Notes under the pieces: generated by a model | Seen by the model: the letters and a program-made list of their open reading frames with translations, nothing else | What the model was told of the DNA's origin: nothing | The model's database searches: none | Shown: positions 8,901-15,080 of the stretch, piece after piece | Layout of the letters: each line of letters begins with the position of its first letter | Position numbering within the stretch: position 1 is the stretch's first letter | Made by a program: the position numbers and the translations under genes | Assembly (NCBI GenBank): GCA_023413135.1 | Contig: JAEZQK010000005.1 | Span: forward strand, 1 to 23,061 | DNA from: Bacillota bacterium | GTDB lineage: Bacteria; Bacillota; Clostridia; Christensenellales; Aristaeellaceae | Length of the DNA stretch: 23,061 bases | Direction of reading: 5' to 3'

Positions 8901-9576
8901 CTCCCTGTGCAAGCAGCGGCTATTGCCCGGATTTTTGCCCTTGGAGGCCGAGGAAACGCCGGAGATCAAGGCACGGCCGGAGGAACTGGCGCTGCCGCTT
9001 CGGCTTTCTCCCCTGCCGGCCCGGCCCGGTTTTCTGGAGAGAAAGGCCATTGACCCAGCTGATCTGGGAACAGCCACCCATAAAGCGTTGGGCTGTTTGC
9101 CCCTTGCACCATTGAAGGATGCCCGCGGGGAAAAACTGCGCCTTGCCCTTTTACAGGGTTTGGATCAGCTGTCCGGTCAGGGCTTGCTCACCCCCGACCA
9201 GCGGGAGGGGCTATACGTAGACTGGCTCCAATACTTTTTTGAAAGCGACTGGGGCCGGCGGCTTTTGCAGTCGGAAAACATCCACCGGGAGTGGGCGTTC
9301 AACCTGTGCCTGAACCGGGAACCGCTGATGCTGGTACAGGGCGTGATCGATTGCTGTTTCATAGAGGACGGCGCCTGGGTACTTATCGACTACAAAACGG
9401 ATTTTGTACAGGATGAACAGGCGGTGTTTGCCCGGTACGAGCCGCAGCTGCAGCTATACCGCCGGGCGCTTATGGAGATCACCGGCATCCCCGTGAGGGA
9501 GGCAGTGATCTTCCTCCTGCGCAAGGCCCGGGGGCTCCGCCCCCGGGATCCCCGCTCAAGGGATAAAACCCCTTGA
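5941..9576 (+). CDS. addA: ATP-dependent helicase/nuclease subunit A
   Basis: AddA is the helicase-nuclease subunit that, with AddB, resects double-strand breaks for RecA loading. The 1211 residues, close to the usual size, show all SF1A UvrD/RecB-type parts: Q-motif TKAQRQAI, Walker A AAAGSGKT at 23-30, Walker B VFIDEYQD near 380, the IMTIHKSKGLEFP motif, and RLLYVAMTRARERL as motif VI. The C-terminal RecB-type nuclease is complete: GVIDCCF, LIDYKTDFV (about 1145-1155) and QLQLYRRAL. An acidic insert (PEEEAEEEDDGEE) lies near residue 500. AddB is normally encoded directly upstream in Bacillota; here the upstream gene is the divergent glgP. The final residues GLRPRDPRSRDKTP come from the dispersed repeat, which supplies the TGA stop. 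Start ATG at 5941 has GGGAGG seven bases upstream. Confidence 0.96.
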   Translation: MPNWTKAQRQAIDARNDMLLVSAAAGSGKTAVLVERILSLIQKDGLDVGRMLVVTFTRAAAAEMRERILKALNEAADAQESLREQALKVDRASISTLHVFCGQVIREHFQAAGLDPTARLIEGGEQDALYQQALDDVLLMAHEQGKTGFLELSEQFDDEDIKEMADDLYRFLMSLPDPWRWLHQRMADFPNEEEIKHHPWTTQLAKGIALQLEGSLDAANALLSLLDGPFADPAYAEILQADIRQIKLLVTAAEQSLDMLRSAWEERNFPRFPPLRKKSPETMAWGEVLKNQRTRIRDGISKIVESAPRDMVQAAKDILHTMPALRALMRLTRKLYKRYEELKREKNVYDFSDLEHKTLAVLRRPDLREVVRSRFDAVFIDEYQDISGIQEAILQAVHGGHGLFLVGDVKQSIYRFRLADPTLFLQKSREASLKEDAPFRRISLQENFRCARPVIDAVNLVFESVMREDVTEIGYDFEARLIPGREPGEDFPVELHVLRPPEEEAEEEDDGEETPTRAEREAHRAAQCIRRLMNQQFVDKETKKLRSFRWRDIAVLLPKAKNTAHLVAEVFAKEGIPVYSEADEEYFGLPEIATMMALLQVLDNPLQDIPLLTTLRSPCFSVDEETLAMIRLMLPGRDIPFHTAFFHCAAQSGPLGQLCASIAEKLENWRFLSRSLPLDKLLWQLLSQTGTYTRSGALPAGEARQANLRLLCERAAAYEQAQGDGLHGFLMHGENLKKSGDAVTAKVLGETEDVVRIMTIHKSKGLEFPAVVVMELGGRMHKSGHASSVKIHRELGLGIPCINPEERIRIKTLAEKSIALKAQGEEKAERARLLYVAMTRARERLILIGTASGKDPSRKWAMAPGSYRIFKAGSMLDWIAQAAYSLPEAAVLRSWNDDFSTGKQESEVETGKKYTTSTGFPQDRMPWNIYVWRETDGSGVEKKESIHTQASRLLLQDTRMIPPQTVQRLSMKAAGEVSRLPLKTSVTSLCKQRLLPGFLPLEAEETPEIKARPEELALPLRLSPLPARPGFLERKAIDPADLGTATHKALGCLPLAPLKDARGEKLRLALLQGLDQLSGQGLLTPDQREGLYVDWLQYFFESDWGRRLLQSENIHREWAFNLCLNREPLMLVQGVIDCCFIEDGAWVLIDYKTDFVQDEQAVFARYEPQLQLYRRALMEITGIPVREAVIFLLRKARGLRPRDPRSRDKTP

Positions 9577-9584
9577 GAATCCCC
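9527..9584 (+). repeat. Two-hairpin dispersed repeat, copy 2 (overlaps 3' end of addA)
   Basis: The first hairpin pairs CCCGGGGGC with GCCCCCGGG around TCC (9527-9547). The second pairs CTCAAGGG (9555-9562) with CCCTTGAG (9570-9577) around ATAAAAC. AATCCCC follows. The second hairpin and its flanks are identical to copy 1 at 3218-3272, and the addA stop codon sits inside its right arm. Confidence 0.8.
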
Positions 9585-9678
9585 AATTTTTAACAATAAA
9601 AGAAAATAGCAGATTTATGGTGATATATTAAATGCTGCTTCAACTTTTTTGCTTAGGCGGACAAAAGAAAGGGTATAT

Positions 9679-10497
9679 ATGAATAAGGGAAGCTTCCTTA
9701 AAATGGATTATCACCTTCACAGCACCCACTCTATGGACGGCCGGCAGACGCTGGATGAAATATGCCAAAAGGCCTTGGCCCTTGGCCTTGCGGAAATTTG
9801 CATCACAGACCACATAGAGCCCCATCACCCGGATCCTGGCGTGGACAAGCCGCCCATCTTTTCCGATTGGCTTTCAGATTTGGCTGCCGCGCGGGAAAAA
9901 TACCCGGCCCTCTTAATCCGTCAGGGGATCGAGATCGGCGACAACGCGCCTTACCGGGAAGAGATAGCAGCCACCCTGGATGCGCTGCCCCTGGACTTTC
10001 GCCTTCTGTCGCTGCACCTGGTGGATAATATGGACCCCTTCCATCCCGAATATTTTGAAGGCAAAACGCAAATGCAGGCCTACCGGCGCTATGCGGAGCA
10101 GCGGATGGAAAGCATACTGCATTTTCCGGATTATGACGCTATCGCCCACTTGGGTTATGTGGGCAAGTTTGCCCCCTACCCGAAGGATATACGCCCAATG
10201 CGCTATAATCATGCGCCGGATGCCATCGATACGCTGCTAAAGCACCTGGCTGAAAATGGAAAAGCACTGGAAATCAATGCTTCTGGCTTGAGGGAAACAG
10301 ACAGCCCCATTCCGGGTGCGGACATCATCAGCCGCTTTCTGGAGCTGGGAGGAGAATTCTTCACCTTTGGCTCCGATGCGCACAAAACCGACCACATTTA
10401 TTTGCATGTGGAACGTGCCAAGGAAATTGCCAGAAGTTGCGGGGCCCGCTGGCAGCTCTCCTTTGAACGGCGCAAGGGCCGCGCCTTAGCAATTTAA
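9679..10497 (+). CDS. PHP-domain histidinol-phosphatase (HisJ/HisK-type)
   Basis: PHP-type histidinol phosphatases remove phosphate from L-histidinol phosphate, the penultimate step of histidine synthesis, using a trinuclear metal site. The 272-residue protein has the HxH motif DYHLHSTHSMDG (His 12 and 14), ITDHIE, a LSLHLVDN segment, IAHLGYVGKF, LEINASGL and the late FGSDAHKTDH motif, in the order expected for the HisJ family. The ATG at 9679 is chosen because GAAAGGG lies five bases upstream; a TTG at 9649 is in frame but has no ribosome site. No other his gene is near, so a different phosphoester substrate remains possible. It is followed after 32 bases by a phosphodiesterase gene and is probably co-transcribed with it. 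The 102-bp gap behind addA shows no strong promoter. Confidence 0.87.
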   Translation: MNKGSFLKMDYHLHSTHSMDGRQTLDEICQKALALGLAEICITDHIEPHHPDPGVDKPPIFSDWLSDLAAAREKYPALLIRQGIEIGDNAPYREEIAATLDALPLDFRLLSLHLVDNMDPFHPEYFEGKTQMQAYRRYAEQRMESILHFPDYDAIAHLGYVGKFAPYPKDIRPMRYNHAPDAIDTLLKHLAENGKALEINASGLRETDSPIPGADIISRFLELGGEFFTFGSDAHKTDHIYLHVERAKEIARSCGARWQLSFERRKGRALAI

Positions 10498-10529
10498 CCG
10501 GCCGCCTTCAGGAAAGAAGGGGATATATC

Positions 10530-11750
10530 ATGCGCCTTGTACTCATTTCATTGGACGGATTGTGGGAAAAAGATTTTTCCATGCTGGAAAGCATGCCGTA
10601 CATAGGGGCGCTGATCCGCTCGGGCGTTTTCTGCAAAAATGTGCAGACCGTCTATCCCGCCCTCACCTATCCCGTGCACGCTACCATCCTTACAGGCTGC
10701 AGGCCGGAGGCGCATGGAATTGCGCACAACCAGCCTTTTTCTCCCGATCTTGCGCCTGCAAACAGGCCTTGGTACTGGGAGGCCTCACGGGTAAAGCAGC
10801 CTACAATACATCAAATCATCCATGAAAAAGGTGGAAGAACCGCCTCCATTCTCTGGCCGGTAACGGGCATGAGCCCCCATATTCATTGGAATTTTCCCGA
10901 GGTCCTTGCCCTTCCCGGAGAAAACCAAACTTTGAAAATGCTGCGCTATGGCAGCGCCCTGTGGATACTGGCCATGGAGGTGCGCTATGGCCGGCAGCGC
11001 AAAAGCATTCATCAGCCGGACCTGGACGACTATGCCACGGTGCTGGCGGAAAAATTGCTTTTCTTAAGGCATCCGCCGGACTTTTTAAGCCTGCATCTGG
11101 TGGACTGCGATGAAATGCGCCACCTGTATGGCGCGGACAGCACGGAAGCAAGGGAGTCCATCCACCGGCTGGACCGGCGGGTAGGAAAGCTTCTAACCGC
11201 CCTGGACAGGCAGCGTTTGGGCCGGGATACTGCGGTGGCACTCGTCAGCGATCATGGCCTATGGGATGTGAACCGCCCCGTATCGCTGGAGGAAGCGCTG
11301 CATAAAACGGGGCTTTCAGACATATGCCGCGCCCAGTCCACCGGTATGGGCGCGTACCTTCATCTGGCAGACGGCCGGTTGGAAAATATGGAGCGGGTGC
11401 TCCTGTTTTTGGATGAAAACAAAAACACCTTGGGCATTTCCCGGATATATGGTGTGAAGGAACTCCGGGAAATGGGCGCAGGTCAAAACATCCGCCTGGC
11501 GGTGGAGGCTGCGCCGGATGTGGCGTTTGTGGATGATTTGGCTACGGAAAAACGGGCGAAGGCGACCCATGGGTTTGGACCAAACCACCCTGCAGCCCAG
11601 TGCCTGTTTATGATGGCGGGGCCGGGCATCAGAAAAGGGAAAGCCCTTGAGCATGCCCGGATGGAGGATATCGCCCCCACGCTGATGCGGCTGCTTGGCT
11701 GCGACATGCCCTCCGCCCAGGGAGAAATTTTGTCGGACTGTTTTGAATAA
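10530..11750 (+). CDS. Alkaline-phosphatase-superfamily phosphodiesterase (NPP type)
   Basis: The 406-residue protein belongs to the type I phosphodiesterase/nucleotide pyrophosphatase family, zinc enzymes that cleave phosphodiester or pyrophosphate bonds. Metal and catalytic residues are visible: Asp 9 in LISLDGLW, the nucleophile Thr 46 in YPALTYPVHATILTG, LHLVDCDEMRHLYG (Asp and His), VSDHG, and the late ATHGFGPNHP His. There is no signal peptide or membrane segment, so it should act in the cytoplasm, unlike many NPP enzymes. The ATG has AGAAGGGG a few bases upstream. Its spacing from the PHP gene points to a two-gene operon of phosphoesterases. The physiological substrate cannot be told from sequence. 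Confidence 0.88.
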   Translation: MRLVLISLDGLWEKDFSMLESMPYIGALIRSGVFCKNVQTVYPALTYPVHATILTGCRPEAHGIAHNQPFSPDLAPANRPWYWEASRVKQPTIHQIIHEKGGRTASILWPVTGMSPHIHWNFPEVLALPGENQTLKMLRYGSALWILAMEVRYGRQRKSIHQPDLDDYATVLAEKLLFLRHPPDFLSLHLVDCDEMRHLYGADSTEARESIHRLDRRVGKLLTALDRQRLGRDTAVALVSDHGLWDVNRPVSLEEALHKTGLSDICRAQSTGMGAYLHLADGRLENMERVLLFLDENKNTLGISRIYGVKELREMGAGQNIRLAVEAAPDVAFVDDLATEKRAKATHGFGPNHPAAQCLFMMAGPGIRKGKALEHARMEDIAPTLMRLLGCDMPSAQGEILSDCFE

Positions 11751-11834
11751 ATGAGAAAAGTGGGGAGATTGATCGAAAAAGTACAAGGTTTTACTTACAA
11801 AGGGGTTTTAAGATGACAATTTCGGCACCTTTTC

Positions 11835-11863
11835 TTGACAGTTGGGGCGAGTTGTGCCAGAAT
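11835..11863 (+). promoter_or_regulatory. Probable promoter for the MBL-fold gene
   Basis: TTGACA (11835-11840) and CAGAAT (11858-11863) are 17 bases apart. The -35 is perfect and the -10 matches four of six positions. Transcription would begin near 11870, about 29 bases before the start codon. No clear terminator was found between the preceding gene's stop at 11750 and this site. Confidence 0.5.
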
Positions 11864-11898
11864 AGGGAAAAGGCTGTACAAGAGAGGAGGGAGCGTGC

Positions 11899-12810
11899 AT
11901 GGAGCTGCATACATCGGTAACATATCATTATCACAGCGGCTTTTCCGTTCAGGTGGATAGCACGCTGCTGGTATTTGATTATTGGGAAGGGGAAAACAGG
12001 GAGCTTCCCCCTGCCGCCCGGCTGACGGCGGACAGCTTCAAGGCTTTTTCCCAGGTGTTTGTGTTTGTCACCCACGCCCATCCCGACCATCTGGATCAGG
12101 TGATCTACACCTGGATGGAGGGGAACCCCGTCACCTATATCGTAGCCAGCGATACGCCCATCGGCATCCGCGGGAAAAGGCTGGCGCCGGGAGACAGCCT
12201 GCTTCTGGCGCCCAATGTTCGCGTCACGGCCTACGGCTCCACGGATATGGGTGTTTCCTATCTGGTGGATATAGGCGGACTGCGCATTTTCCATGCGGGG
12301 GATTTGAACCTTTGGCACTGGCGGGAGGAAAGCACGCTGCGGGAGATAGAGGCGGCGGAGAAAGCTTTTGAGGAAGCGGTAAAGCCACTAATCGGGCAGC
12401 GTATCGACTTGTGCATGTTCCCGGTAGATCCCAGGATGGGCGCAATGTTCGATGCCGGGGCCAACCAGTTCATTCTTTCTGTGAAGCCGCGGCTGTTCCT
12501 GCCCATGCATTGGCAGGGGCGCAGTGAGGTGGCGATAGACTTCGCACGCCGGGTCAGGAACAAGGCTACCGAGGTGGTAGCCATGACAAAGCCCGGTGAG
12601 TATGCGCAAATCACCATCTCCGAGACGGCTATCTTCCTGCATATTGTGGAACCGCCTGCGGAAAAGAAAGAGGAGAAAAGGAAGACGGAAGCAGGAGAAG
12701 CGTCCTCTGATGAGGAAATTACTCCTTCTTCCCAGGTGACGCTGGAGGCCTATAATCAGAACGATCCCTTTGCGGACACCGACCTGCCAGTATCCCTGGA
12801 TGATCAATAG
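11899..12810 (+). CDS. MBL-fold metallo-hydrolase (UlaG-like)
   Basis: A cytoplasmic metallo-beta-lactamase-fold hydrolase of 303 residues. The metal-binding signature THAHPDHLD gives His 59, His 61, Asp 63 and His 64. Further ligands are plausible in FHAGDLNLWHW and LPMHWQGR. The opening YHYHSGFSVQVDSTLLVFDYW is typical of the UlaG/lactonase-like branch that starts with a conserved HSG. From about residue 250 the protein carries a charged, low-complexity tail (EKKEEKRKTEAGEASSDEE) that is outside the fold and probably disordered. The ATG follows GAGAGGAGGGAG. It has its own promoter and no clear functional link to its neighbours. Substrate unknown. Confidence 0.85.
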   Translation: MELHTSVTYHYHSGFSVQVDSTLLVFDYWEGENRELPPAARLTADSFKAFSQVFVFVTHAHPDHLDQVIYTWMEGNPVTYIVASDTPIGIRGKRLAPGDSLLLAPNVRVTAYGSTDMGVSYLVDIGGLRIFHAGDLNLWHWREESTLREIEAAEKAFEEAVKPLIGQRIDLCMFPVDPRMGAMFDAGANQFILSVKPRLFLPMHWQGRSEVAIDFARRVRNKATEVVAMTKPGEYAQITISETAIFLHIVEPPAEKKEEKRKTEAGEASSDEEITPSSQVTLEAYNQNDPFADTDLPVSLDDQ

Positions 12811-12988
12811 CGTAACCGCTGATTTATTCAGATAGCGTATCCGGTGGCCGCTTTTTCGCCCCCGCTATGTCGCTCATCAGGTCGTCGTAGCGCTGCTACG
12901 CCTCCCTTCTGGCTCCTTGCGTGGTCAAAAAACCGGCTCGCGGCTCCGCCATCTTCATCAAATCATCGCTTACAAGGAGGGAAAAATC
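12811..12988. other. Spacer with repeat-like, GC-rich segment
   Basis: No gene is seen here. The part from about 12840 to 12960 has an unusual composition rich in CGCT/GCTC words, with a CGTAGC-GCT-GCTACG hairpin at 12886-12900. It looks like a degenerate dispersed repeat rather than a normal promoter region. A weak stem before CTTTTT (about 12827-12856) could end the MBL transcript. No promoter for the next gene was identified. Confidence 0.3.
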
Positions 12989-13357
12989 ATGACGTTTCAT
13001 TTTGCCCACCAGAATTTCAACGTGCTGGACCTTCAAAAGAGCGTGAAGTTTTACGAGGAAGCGCTGGGCCTGCATGTCGTACGGGAAAAAACGGCCTCCG
13101 ACGGGTCCTTTAAGCTGGTTTTCATGACGGATGCGGAAGGGCTGTTTCAATTGGAGTTGACCTGGCTTCGCGACCGTACCACGCCCTATGACCTGGGCGA
13201 GGCGGAATTCCATCTGGCCTTTATTACAGAGGATATGGAAAGCGCCCATGCACTTCATGAAAAAATGGGCTGCATCTGCTTTGAAAACAAGGGGATGGGC
13301 ATCTATTTCATTACGGATCCTGATGGGTACTGGCTGGAGATTGTGCCCAAACGCTAA
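12989..13357 (+). CDS. VOC-family protein (glyoxalase I / lactoylglutathione lyase-like)
   Basis: A 122-residue vicinal-oxygen-chelate protein made of two beta-alpha-beta-beta-beta modules. Positions usually used for metal binding in glyoxalase I are present: His in FAHQNFNVLDL, Glu in FQLELTW, His in AEFHLAF and Glu in GYWLEIVP. GYWLEIVP near the end and SVKFYEEALGLHVV near the start are typical of the GloA-like group. It may detoxify methylglyoxal, but a different small-molecule substrate is possible because Clostridia often lack glutathione. The ATG at 12989 has AAGGAGGG seven bases upstream, so I use it instead of in-frame starts further upstream. Confidence 0.88.
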   Translation: MTFHFAHQNFNVLDLQKSVKFYEEALGLHVVREKTASDGSFKLVFMTDAEGLFQLELTWLRDRTTPYDLGEAEFHLAFITEDMESAHALHEKMGCICFENKGMGIYFITDPDGYWLEIVPKR

Positions 13358-13363
13358 GTTAAA

Positions 13364-13392
13364 TTGACATTCCCTGATCTTTGGGGTAAGAT
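13364..13392 (+). promoter_or_regulatory. Sigma-A promoter for the DUF1858-ferritin-ECF cluster
   Basis: TTGACA (13364-13369) and TAAGAT (13387-13392) are separated by 17 bases, an excellent match. A CGGACG/CGTCCG inverted repeat (13401-13425) begins right at the predicted transcription start, as either an operator or a 5' mRNA hairpin. Confidence 0.72.
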
Positions 13393-13451
13393 AAATGCAG
13401 CGGACGACTTCTTTTGAGGCGTCCGATGAAATAAAAAAGTGAGGAATGACC

Positions 13452-13658
13452 ATGACCATCAACAAAGAGATGACTATAGGCGAAGTACTTCGCATACACC
13501 GCGGCACCGCCCGCATTTTGATGGAGTTTGGCATGCATTGCCTGGGATGCCCCGCTTCCGCCGGTGAAAGCCTGGAAGAGGCATGTGTCGTGCATGGCAG
13601 CAACGTGGATGAGCTGGTGGATCAGCTCAACGCGTATCTGGAAGAGCAGAAGGCATAA
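13452..13658 (+). CDS. DUF1858-domain small protein (redox-disulfide type)
   Basis: A 68-residue protein covering one DUF1858 domain. The sequence MTIGEVLRIHRGTARILMEFGMHCLGCPAS contains the characteristic CxxC (HCLGC) at the N-terminus of a helix, and continues with SLEEACVVHGSNVDELVDQLN. The family includes the domain called hybrid-cluster-protein-associated redox disulfide and is common in anaerobes. Its biochemical role is not established, although a thiol or iron-sulfur related function is usually supposed. The ATG at 13452 is preferred because GAGG lies seven bases upstream; the ATG at 13446 is too close to it. It heads a short cluster with a ferritin-like gene. Confidence 0.85.
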   Translation: MTINKEMTIGEVLRIHRGTARILMEFGMHCLGCPASAGESLEEACVVHGSNVDELVDQLNAYLEEQKA

Positions 13659-13756
13659 CTTGTGGAAAACTCCGGGATTTTTACGGGATACATCTATCTC
13701 TGTTGGTACAAATGAGCCTTTTCTGGGGATAAGTATGTGGAAAACAGGAGGCGCTT

Positions 13757-14248
13757 GTGCAAAACATGTGCAGTGGGATGGGACCCTTGCAGGTGAAAAG
13801 TGAGCAGGAAGCGCTGTTTCTCGCCTGTGAAATGGAGCGGCGGGCCATACGCGTTTATGAGCGGGGCGTGATGCTAACTCATGACCCCGCCATCCAATTA
13901 TTGCTTCAACGGCTTCATAACGATGAAAAGAAGCACCTGACGAATTTCTCAAGGTTGGGCAACTGCTCTTTTGAGATCAACGATCAGGAACAGCAATTAC
14001 TGCTCAAGTCCTATGCGGCTCAGGTGCTTTTTCCCGGCGGCCTGATGCAGGCGCAGCGGGAGGGTGCTTTGAGCAGCTTGCATTCTCTTTTGGTGTTTGC
14101 CAGGGACAGTGAGGCGACAGCCGTACACTGCTATAAGGAGTTTGCATCCTCCTGCGAAAATGCGGAGGCCAGAGATATGTTTCTGGCCATAGCCCAGGAG
14201 GAGCAGGGCCACCTTGCCACCCTGGAAGACCAATTGCATTTGTTATAG
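13757..14248 (+). CDS. Ferritin-like / rubrerythrin-type diiron protein
   Basis: A 163-residue all-helical protein with two ExxH-type motifs expected for a ferritin-like four-helix bundle with a diiron site: Glu in ACEMERRAIRVYERG, DEKKH, Glu in DSEATAVHCYKEF, and EEQGH. There is no rubredoxin domain at the end, so it resembles erythrin-core proteins and not full rubrerythrin. A role in oxygen or peroxide protection or iron handling is inferred from the family. The start is GTG at 13757, backed by AGGAGG five bases upstream; the next ATG (13766) is too far from that site. The 98-bp gap before it contains a repeated TGTGGAAAAC. The next gene follows after 16 bases. Confidence 0.82.
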   Translation: MQNMCSGMGPLQVKSEQEALFLACEMERRAIRVYERGVMLTHDPAIQLLLQRLHNDEKKHLTNFSRLGNCSFEINDQEQQLLLKSYAAQVLFPGGLMQAQREGALSSLHSLLVFARDSEATAVHCYKEFASSCENAEARDMFLAIAQEEQGHLATLEDQLHLL

Positions 14249-14264
14249 GAAGGAAGCTGCTTGT

Positions 14265-14747
14265 ATGCGGGATCAACGCGTTAAACAGTTGGCCTTGGGC
14301 GGCTTGCTGACATCGCTGGTGCTGTTGGCTACCTGGCAGCTGAAGGTATCAACGGCCATTGGCTATATCCACCTGGGGGATGGTGTGATTTTTTTATCCT
14401 CCATGCTGATGGGTAACTTTGCCGCCCTCATTGCCGGGGTAGGTTCCGCTTTGGCCGATCTGGTGGCCGGATATCCTATTTATATAGTACCCACCTTTCT
14501 TATCAAGGCTGCCATGGGACTGCTGGCGGCCTGGCTTGCCGTCCCCGGCAAGCACTTCAGAAATTTGGGCGTGTTCGCGGCTGCGGAATGCATCATGGTT
14601 GGCGGTTATCTATTATTTGAGTCACTGGTCTATGGCTGGGGCGCTGCCGTAGGGTCTGTTCCCTTCAACCTTTTGCAGGGCGCCGCCGGCATTGCGCTTG
14701 GTATGGTATTCAGCTTGTATCTGCCCCATTTGAAAAAGAAAATATAG
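14265..14747 (+). CDS. ECF transporter S component
   Basis: A 160-residue hydrophobic protein with about five or six membrane segments, the size and shape of an ECF-transporter substrate-binding S subunit. The segment GYIHLGDGVIFLSSMLMGNFAALIAG followed by ALADLVAGYPIYIVPTFLIKAAMGL is characteristic of the ECF_ribofla_trS-like family (PF07155). Such subunits bind a vitamin or cofactor precursor and share an energy module (EcfA, EcfA', EcfT) encoded elsewhere; none of those genes is in this window. The start at 14265 follows AGGAAGG. No riboswitch is seen upstream, so the ligand cannot be deduced. A terminator follows closely. Confidence 0.88.
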   Translation: MRDQRVKQLALGGLLTSLVLLATWQLKVSTAIGYIHLGDGVIFLSSMLMGNFAALIAGVGSALADLVAGYPIYIVPTFLIKAAMGLLAAWLAVPGKHFRNLGVFAAAECIMVGGYLLFESLVYGWGAAVGSVPFNLLQGAAGIALGMVFSLYLPHLKKKI

Positions 14748-14770
14748 ACAAGTAAAGGTACATACCGTTG

Positions 14771-14804
14771 CCGCTTCCCTTTTCATGGGTGAGGCGGTTT
14801 TTTT
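14771..14804 (+). terminator. Rho-independent terminator after the ECF S gene
   Basis: CCGCTTCCC pairs with GGGTGAGGCGG (one bulged T and one G-U pair) around TTTTCATG, followed directly by seven T. It lies 23 bases past the stop codon and closes the DUF1858-ferritin-ECF unit. The rest of 14748-15080 holds an AT-rich stretch (14820-14930), then the promoter and leader of the adhesin gene; no gene is present. Confidence 0.85.
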
Positions 14805-14930
14805 GTGTCACCGGATCAAATGAAGGGTATATATGATATCGTTACTATCTTTTTTTTGAGGCGATTGAAAATATAAGATAAGACATTACGTTATCATCAT
14901 TGAAATTTAAAAAACAGCGTTAAAATGTTA

Positions 14931-14958
14931 TTGAATTTTTTGGAAATCCCTGTATAAT
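14931..14958 (+). promoter_or_regulatory. Sigma-A promoter for the giant surface protein
   Basis: TTGAAT (14931-14936) and a perfect TATAAT (14953-14958) are 16 bases apart. Transcription would start near 14965, leaving an untranslated leader of about 115 bases. Confidence 0.65.
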
Positions 14959-14964
14959 ATGATA

Positions 14965-15080
14965 TACGTTGAAGTATCCTTACATGTATCTAGTTAATGG
15001 GAAACCATTCTTGTCCACAAAAGAACCAATGTCTGCGACCGACAGACTATAGCGAAGCGAAAGAGAATAGGGGTGCTACC
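14965..15080 (+). other. 5' leader of the surface-protein mRNA with small hairpins
   Basis: The leader contains AATGG-GAAA-CCATT (14996-15009), a stem closed by a GNRA tetraloop, and GTCTG...CAGAC (15031-15047). It ends with AGGGGTG seven bases before the start codon. I could not match it to any riboswitch class I know, including cyclic-di-GMP types that often control adhesins. Confidence 0.35.

Noticed and set aside
15011..15019. TTGTCCACA as a DnaA box in the adhesin leader
   Set aside because: A single near-match (one base off) without partners is expected by chance.
14996..15047. Cyclic-di-GMP riboswitch
   Set aside because: The GAAA-capped stem alone is not sufficient; the conserved internal GCAAA and GGGACGCAAAGCC segments of the class I aptamer are absent.
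14997..15080. Upstream ATG extending the adhesin by 28 residues
   Set aside because: It lacks a ribosome site, would place a polar segment before the signal peptide, and overlaps a leader hairpin; ATG at 15081 has both a ribosome site and an immediate signal peptide.
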